Of a stretch of 56,662 nucleotides of DNA, positions 52,349 through 56,662 are shown piece after piece. Each line of letters begins with the position of its first letter. Position 1 is the stretch's first letter. The notes under the pieces were generated by a model. That model saw only the letters and a list, made by a program, of their open reading frames with translations. It was not told the DNA's origin and did no database searches. Source of the stretch: Myxococcus sp. (GTDB lineage: Bacteria > Myxococcota > Myxococcia > Myxococcales > Myxococcaceae); assembly GCA_014879945.1 (NCBI GenBank), contig JACSRE010000258.1, positions 1 through 56,662 of the forward strand, in the 5' to 3' direction. The position numbers and the translations under genes were made by a program.

Positions 52349-53029
52349 TCAGAGGAGCTCGAGCTGAACGGCCTTCGCCGGCTCGAGGCACCGCGGGTCG
52401 TCGAACGCCACGTGGTTGACGTGGGTGCCCACCTCGAAGGCCGTGAACGAGGCGTCGGCGCCTCGATGGAGCAGCGCCTGCACCTCGGCCGCGCTCGTCG
52501 ACGACGACAGCCACGCCTCACGCGCGCCGGGCGCCACGAACAGCGGCATGCGGGTGTGAATGCGCGAGATCATCGCGTCGGCGGGCGTGGTGATGATCGA
52601 GAACGTCACCACCTCGAGCCCCTCGGGAGAGCGCCACGCCGTCCACACCCCGCCCATCGTCTGGATCGGGTGCTCCGGGGCGTGGATGAACAGGGGCGTC
52701 GCCTGCTTGCCGTGGTGGCGCCACTCGTAGAAGCCGTCGCACGGCACCAGGCACCGCGCGTGCGCGAGGGCGCTCGAGAACATGCGCTTCTCGGCCAGCG
52801 ACTCGGCCCGCGCGTTGATGTGCTTGGCGCCCTCGTGAAAGTCCTTCGCCCACTGCGGCGTGAAGCCCCAGCGCGCCATCACCAGCTCGCGCGGGTTCTG
52901 ATCGAGCTGCACCGGCGCGGCCTGGGTCGGGGCGATGTTGTAGCGGGGCTCGAGCACCGGCTCGTGGTCGAGGTGCAGCTCGCGCTGCAGATCGACGCCC
53001 TTCGCCTTGAGGGTGTAGCGGCCGCACAT
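52349..53029 (-). CDS. SRAP-family protein (YedK/HMCES-like)
   Basis: A 226-residue SOS-response-associated peptidase-fold protein. It forms a thiazolidine crosslink with abasic sites in single-stranded DNA through Cys2, which is the second residue here (MCGRYTL). Other active-site landmarks are present: PRYNIAPTQ (Asn), NARAESL (Glu), PCDGFYEW, and SRIHTRMP (His). Length and motifs are standard. The role is protection of abasic-site lesions during replication. The ATG at 53029 has TAGACT 15 nt upstream. I see no LexA-like GAACNNNNGTTC dyad upstream, in contrast to uvrA, so SOS control is not supported here. Confidence 0.95.
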   Translation of the reverse strand: MCGRYTLKAKGVDLQRELHLDHEPVLEPRYNIAPTQAAPVQLDQNPRELVMARWGFTPQWAKDFHEGAKHINARAESLAEKRMFSSALAHARCLVPCDGFYEWRHHGKQATPLFIHAPEHPIQTMGGVWTAWRSPEGLEVVTFSIITTPADAMISRIHTRMPLFVAPGAREAWLSSSTSAAEVQALLHRGADASFTAFEVGTHVNHVAFDDPRCLEPAKAVQLELL

Positions 53030-53038
53030 CGTGGGTGA

Positions 53039-53062
53039 AGTCTACCCGGCAGCGGGTACGGT
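53039..53062. promoter_or_regulatory. Overlapping divergent promoters on a shared dyad
   Basis: TAGACT on the minus strand (53044-53039) and TACGGT on the plus strand (53057-53062) are the -10 boxes of the SRAP and LMF1-like genes. The end of each, with flanking CGGG, forms a perfect dyad TACCCG-GCAG-CGGGTA at 53043-53058. One bound protein would control both directions. The LMF1-like promoter is 16 nt from its ATG. Confidence 0.4.
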
Positions 53063-53072
53063 CGCTGGCGTC

Positions 53073-54530
53073 ATGCCCGTTTCGTCGATGCGCCTGACCG
53101 TTCGGCTCACCCTCGCGGCCTTTGGCCTGGTGGCGGTGTTCGCGACCGCGAGCCTGTGGGCGCAGCTGCCCGGCCTCTACGGCAGCCGCGGCATCACGCC
53201 GATCGCCGAGGCCATGGAGGGCCTGCGCCGCGGGGACGTCTCGGTCTTCCAGGTGCCGACGCTCCTGTGGCTCGGCTGGTCGGACGTGGCGCTCCACCTG
53301 CTGCTCGGGCTGTGCGTGCTCGCCTCGGTCTGCGTCACGGCGGGCCTTTCGCCGCGCTGGTCGTTGGTCGCGCTGTATGCAGGCTGGCTCTCGGTGGTGC
53401 AGGTCGGCGCGCCCTTCCTCAACTTCCAGTGGGACCTGCTGCTGCTCGAGACCGCCGTCGTCTTCCTCTTCCTGGCCCCGCCGGGGCTCCGGCCTTTCCA
53501 CGGCCCGAAGACCTGGGAGCCGGGCAGGGCGGCGCGCTTCGCCGCGGCCGTGCTCGCCTGCAAGGTGACGCTGGGCTCCGGGCTGGTGAAGCTGGCCAGC
53601 GGCGACGAGAGCTGGAGAGAGCTCACCGCGCTCACCTTCCACTGGTGGACGCAGCCGCTCCCGACGTGGACGAGCGTGCTCGCGAACGAGTGGCCGCTCG
53701 GTGTTCAGAAGGCCCTGTGCGCGGTGATGTTCGTGCTCGAGCTGCCGATTCCGCTGCTCGCGCTGGGGCCGCGGCGCGCGCGGCTGGTGGCGGCGGCGGG
53801 GCTGATGGCGATGCAGCTCGGGCTGATCGTCGCGGGCAACTACAGCTACTACAACGTGCTCACCTTCGTGCTCGCGCTCCCGCTGCTCGACGACGAGGCC
53901 CTGGCGCGTGTCTCGCGCGCACCCTTCGAGACTGTCGCGCCAGCGCGCTCGGCGTGGTGGGCCTGGGCGCTGGCGGCCGCGTACACCTTCTTCAGCGTGA
54001 CGGCCTTCTCGCGCCGCTTCGTGGTCGACCCGCCGCTGGCGCGCGTTCAGGCGTGGCTCAACCCGCTCCACGTCATCAACGCCTACGGCGCCTTCGCGGT
54101 GATGACGAAGACGCGGCCTGAGATCATCGTCGAGGGCAGCGACGACGGGGTGGCGTGGCGGGCCTACGACTTCCCGTGGAAGCCGGGGCCGCTCGAGCGC
54201 CGGCCAGACTTCGTGGCGCCGTGGCAGCCGCGGCTCGACTGGCAGATGTGGTTCGCCTCGCTGGGCAGCTGCTCCCAGAACCCCTGGTTCCTCTCGTTTC
54301 AGCAGCACCTGCTCCAGGGCACCCCTGAGGTGCTGGCGCTGCTCCGCCCGGGGCCGTTCGCAAAGGCGCCGCCGAAGTACGTCCGCTCGACCACCTGGGA
54401 GTACCGCTTCGCGCCGCTCGCTCAGCCCGGCGTGTGGTGGACCCGCACCCGGACGGGGCCCTACTGCCCTCCGCTCGCGCTGGCCGAGAACGGGCGCTTG
54501 CGGCGCGCAGAAGAAGTCGAGCCTCAATGA
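53073..54530 (+). CDS. Lipase maturation factor (LMF1)-like membrane protein
   Basis: A 485-residue integral membrane protein with about eight hydrophobic segments. Landmarks of the LMF1 family are present: FLNFQWDLLLLETAVVFLFLAP (QWD..LLET in loop 2), FHWWTQPLPTW, NYSYYNVLTF, and the C-terminal RVQAWLNPLHVINAYGAFAVM followed by TKTRPEIIVEGSDDG and PRLDWQMWFASLG. In vertebrates LMF1 is an ER factor needed to fold lipases; in bacteria the role is unknown, presumably envelope protein maturation or export. I chose ATG 53073 over a GTG at 53031, which overlaps the promoter. It is divergent from the SRAP gene. Confidence 0.9.
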   Translation: MPVSSMRLTVRLTLAAFGLVAVFATASLWAQLPGLYGSRGITPIAEAMEGLRRGDVSVFQVPTLLWLGWSDVALHLLLGLCVLASVCVTAGLSPRWSLVALYAGWLSVVQVGAPFLNFQWDLLLLETAVVFLFLAPPGLRPFHGPKTWEPGRAARFAAAVLACKVTLGSGLVKLASGDESWRELTALTFHWWTQPLPTWTSVLANEWPLGVQKALCAVMFVLELPIPLLALGPRRARLVAAAGLMAMQLGLIVAGNYSYYNVLTFVLALPLLDDEALARVSRAPFETVAPARSAWWAWALAAAYTFFSVTAFSRRFVVDPPLARVQAWLNPLHVINAYGAFAVMTKTRPEIIVEGSDDGVAWRAYDFPWKPGPLERRPDFVAPWQPRLDWQMWFASLGSCSQNPWFLSFQQHLLQGTPEVLALLRPGPFAKAPPKYVRSTTWEYRFAPLAQPGVWWTRTRTGPYCPPLALAENGRLRRAEEVEPQ

Positions 54531-54566
54531 ACTGGAGCGCCGCTTGCGCGGTCGCGTCCGCCCGGC

Positions 54567-54572
54567 TACCTG
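54567..54572 (+). promoter_or_regulatory. TACCTG -10 box of the DprE1-like gene
   Basis: GGCTACCTG places TACCTG 15 nt before the ATG at 54582 (12 nt before an in-frame GTG at 54579). No Shine-Dalgarno sequence is present. Confidence 0.35.
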
Positions 54573-54581
54573 CTGCTCGTG

Positions 54582-55895
54582 ATGACTGATTCGCGCATCG
54601 AGGGGTGGGGCCGCACGTCCGTGATGGGCGAGGAGCTGTCTCCGGACAACCTGGAGCAGACCCCGCCGGTGTTGTTCCGCGGGCTGGGCCGCTCGTACGG
54701 TGACTCGTCGCTCCCCACGCCGGGGAGCCAGGTCGTCAACACCACCCGCGCCAACCGCATGCTGGCCTTGGACAACGCCACCGGCATGCTGCGCGCCGAG
54801 GCCGGCCTGTCGCTGCTCGACCTGCACCGCACGCTGCTGCCGCGAGGCTGGTTCGTGCCCGTCACCCCCGGCACCCAGTTCGTCACCCTCGGCGGCGCCG
54901 TCGCGGCCGACGTGCACGGAAAGAACCACCACGTGGACGGCTGCTTCGGCGCCCACGTCAGGCGCCTGAAGATGCGGGTGGCCGACGGCCGGGTGGTGGA
55001 GTGCGGGCCCGATCTCGAGCGCGAGCTCTTCCTGGCGACCGTCGGCGGCATGGGCCTGACCGGACAGATCCTCGAGGTCGAGTTCCCGATGTCGCGCATC
55101 CCCACGCCGTGGATCTGGCAGGAGTCGGAGCGCGTCGCCGACATCGACGAGTACATCGCGAAGCTCAAAGAGGCCGCCGCGCAGTGGCCGATGACGGTCG
55201 GGTGGATCGACTGCCTGAGCCAGGGCGCGAACCTGGGCCGCGGCATTCTGATGAAAGGGAGATGGGCCCACTCGCACGAGGCGCCCAACCGCTTCCCCAC
55301 CGAGCCGCCCAACCTGCGCTTCCCGTTCGAGGCGCCGCCGTGGCTGCTCAACCCGCTGTCCATCAAGGCCTTCAACTTCGCCTTCTACTGGAAGCACCTG
55401 CCGAAGAAGCGCGAGGGCATCGTCGACCCGTTCACCTTCTTCTGGCCGCTCGACTTCGTGAAGGACTGGAACCGCATGTACGGGCGGCGCGGCTTCACCC
55501 AGTACCAGTGCGTGCTGCCGAACGAGGCGGGGCCGGGCGCGGCCCGACGGTTCCTCGAGCGCCTGACGAAGCGGGGAGGCGCCAGCTTCCTCTGCGTCAT
55601 CAAGGACTGCGGGCCCGAGAGCGCCGCCTTCCTCTCGTTCCCCAGGAGCGGCATCTCGGTCGCGCTCGACATTCCCATTCGCAGTGACACCCAGGCGCTC
55701 GTGGACGAGCTCAACGAGCACGTGCTCTCAGAGGGCGGGCGCATCTACCTCGCGAAAGACACCTTCACCCGGCCCGAGCACTTCCGCGCCATGGAGCACC
55801 GGCTCCCCAGGTTCCTCGACGTGCGCGAGAAGTGGGACCCTCAGCACCGGTTCCGCAGCAGCCAGTCGGTGCGCCTGTTCGGAGATCGGGAATGA
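54582..55895 (+). CDS. DprE1-like FAD-dependent oxidoreductase
   Basis: A 437-residue flavoenzyme. The FAD_binding_4 domain has GLGRSYGDSSLP (PP-loop-like), VTPGTQFVTLGGAVAADVHGKNHHVDG (landmark TLGGAVAADVHGKNHH) and VGGMGLTGQILEVEF. The C-terminal D-arabinono-1,4-lactone-oxidase-like region contains KDTFTRPEHFRAM and EKWDPQHRFRSSQSVRLF. It closely resembles mycobacterial DprE1, the decaprenylphosphoryl-ribose 2'-epimerase subunit, which oxidises the 2'-OH of a polyprenyl-phosphoryl ribose. A reductase partner follows with an ATGA overlap, the same DprE1-DprE2 order as in actinobacteria. The ATG at 54582 is preceded by a GTG at 54579. The substrate here is inferred. Confidence 0.88.
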   Translation: MTDSRIEGWGRTSVMGEELSPDNLEQTPPVLFRGLGRSYGDSSLPTPGSQVVNTTRANRMLALDNATGMLRAEAGLSLLDLHRTLLPRGWFVPVTPGTQFVTLGGAVAADVHGKNHHVDGCFGAHVRRLKMRVADGRVVECGPDLERELFLATVGGMGLTGQILEVEFPMSRIPTPWIWQESERVADIDEYIAKLKEAAAQWPMTVGWIDCLSQGANLGRGILMKGRWAHSHEAPNRFPTEPPNLRFPFEAPPWLLNPLSIKAFNFAFYWKHLPKKREGIVDPFTFFWPLDFVKDWNRMYGRRGFTQYQCVLPNEAGPGAARRFLERLTKRGGASFLCVIKDCGPESAAFLSFPRSGISVALDIPIRSDTQALVDELNEHVLSEGGRIYLAKDTFTRPEHFRAMEHRLPRFLDVREKWDPQHRFRSSQSVRLFGDRE

Positions 55896-56635
55896 GGCGC
55901 GTCGCGATTCTGGGGGCCACGCGGGGCATGGGTCGATCGCTCGCCCGGCGCTTCGTCGAGCGCGGTGACTTCGTGGCGGTGCTCGGCCGCGGCGACGACG
56001 AGGTGGCGCGCAGCGTGGCCGATCTCGAGGCTCGCGGCGTTCCCGGCACCCGCACCGTCGGCGTGCCGTGCGATCTCGAGCACCCCGACTCGTTCAAGCC
56101 CGCGCTCGAGCGCGCCGAGCAGGCCCTCGACGGCCTCGACACCGTCGTCGTCACCGCTGGCGCGTTCGCCACCCAGGAGCAGCTGGAGCGGGACCCCGCC
56201 CTGGCCGCCAGGGTGTTGACCGTGGACTTCTCGAACACCGTGCTGTTCTGCGAGGCCGCCCGCAAGAAGCTGCTGATGCGCGGCGGCGGAACGCTGTGCG
56301 TGTTCTCGTCGGTGGCCGGCGATCGCGGGCGCTCACCCGTCATCCTCTACGGAGCGGCGAAGGCCGGCCTGTCGGCGTACCTCGAGGGGCTCGATCACAA
56401 GTACCGCAAAGAGGGGTTGATCACCGTCTGCGTGAAGCCCGGCTTCGTGCGCACCCAGATGACCGAGGGCCTGAAGGCGCCGCCCTTCGCGGGGGAGCCC
56501 GAGGCGGTGGCCGAGGTGGTGTTGCGCGGCATCGACGAGGGCGCGCCGGTCGTCTACGCGCCGCCCATCTGGCGCGCGGTGATGACCGCCATCAAAGCGA
56601 TGCCCCGCTTCGTGATGCGCCGCGTGAAGTTCTGA
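55892..56635 (+). CDS. DprE2-like SDR oxidoreductase
   Basis: A 247-residue short-chain dehydrogenase. The cofactor loop is GATRGMGRSLARR (GxxxGxG, residues ~7-19), and the catalytic triad region has SSVAGDRG and YGAAKAG (Tyr-x3-Lys). The product fits DprE2, which reduces the keto intermediate made by DprE1 with NAD(P)H, completing a 2'-epimerisation. The start ATG overlaps the DprE1-like stop (ATGA), strongly suggesting a two-subunit pathway. The frame to 55832 is an overlap artefact. In actinobacteria the product is decaprenylphosphoryl-arabinose for arabinan synthesis; whether this organism makes an arabinose-containing polymer is unknown. Confidence 0.88.
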   Translation: MRRVAILGATRGMGRSLARRFVERGDFVAVLGRGDDEVARSVADLEARGVPGTRTVGVPCDLEHPDSFKPALERAEQALDGLDTVVVTAGAFATQEQLERDPALAARVLTVDFSNTVLFCEAARKKLLMRGGGTLCVFSSVAGDRGRSPVILYGAAKAGLSAYLEGLDHKYRKEGLITVCVKPGFVRTQMTEGLKAPPFAGEPEAVAEVVLRGIDEGAPVVYAPPIWRAVMTAIKAMPRFVMRRVKF

Positions 56636-56662
56636 GCGGCGGTGGCGCGTGCCCTCGCCAGC

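Noticed and set aside
52518-55721. Minus-strand frame of 1067 aa across the SRAP, LMF1-like and DprE1-like genes
   Set aside because: It covers three real genes and is Arg/Gly/Pro-rich with no fold signature.

Overview
This window is GC-rich chromosomal DNA from what is most likely a myxobacterium (phylum Myxococcota). The evidence is a Ser/Thr kinase with a TonB/AgmX-like C-terminal region, a TIGR02996-type protein, a GldA/GldF/GldG-like operon followed by a DUF4340 protein, many Ig-like and carboxypeptidase-regulatory surface proteins, and adjacent malate synthase and isocitrate lyase genes. I assign no genus. I see no rRNA, tRNA, CRISPR array, insertion sequence or prophage. The gene content is chromosomal housekeeping plus envelope functions, packed very tightly.

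Layout. 1-500: the 3' end of a gene, a short ptsI-like remnant and a relatively AT-rich promoter region. 493-5195: glyoxylate shunt genes aceB and aceA, a strong hairpin, an XRE-cupin regulator and a membrane-anchored protein. 5197-10429 (minus): three translationally coupled genes for a carboxypeptidase-regulatory-domain protein, a FecR lipoprotein and a Ser/Thr kinase. 10508-13070 (minus): a CBM9-like secreted protein and rimO. 13190-16344: a BAAT-type hydrolase facing RNase J. 16459-21291: a GldAFG/DUF4340 operon. 21298-29268: a POT transporter, a TIGR02996 protein, uvrA, an MFS transporter, a methyltransferase and a START-domain protein. 29270-35110 (minus): M16 peptidase, PAP2 phosphatase, lspA and an Ig-repeat lipoprotein. 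35768-44170: addB, addA and purA. 44174-48937: small envelope proteins, an SLC13 transporter, a lipid kinase, a Crp/Fnr regulator and an Mpo1-like protein. 48943-56635: a GH63 protein, a nine-module cysteine-repeat protein, an SRAP protein, an LMF1-like protein and a DprE1/DprE2-like pair.

How the genes work together. The first block runs and probably regulates the glyoxylate bypass. Several blocks serve envelope biogenesis (lspA with a lipoprotein, PAP2, M16, the FecR-kinase operon, DprE1/DprE2-like genes). uvrA, addAB and the SRAP protein belong to DNA repair.

The most notable signals are these. (i) A TAnnnT-type -10 box lies 13-16 nt upstream of the start codon at about fourteen transcription-unit heads, nearly all without a Shine-Dalgarno sequence, which implies widespread leaderless transcription. 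Genes inside operons instead use GGAGG-type sites or 4-base GTGA/ATGA overlaps. (ii) A small secreted protein is built from nine C-x2-[AG]-[YFG]-G-x3-C modules. (iii) Fe-S-type cysteine quartets occur in the nuclease domains of both AddA and AddB. (iv) A GAACAGGTGTTC dyad resembling a LexA box lies upstream of uvrA.
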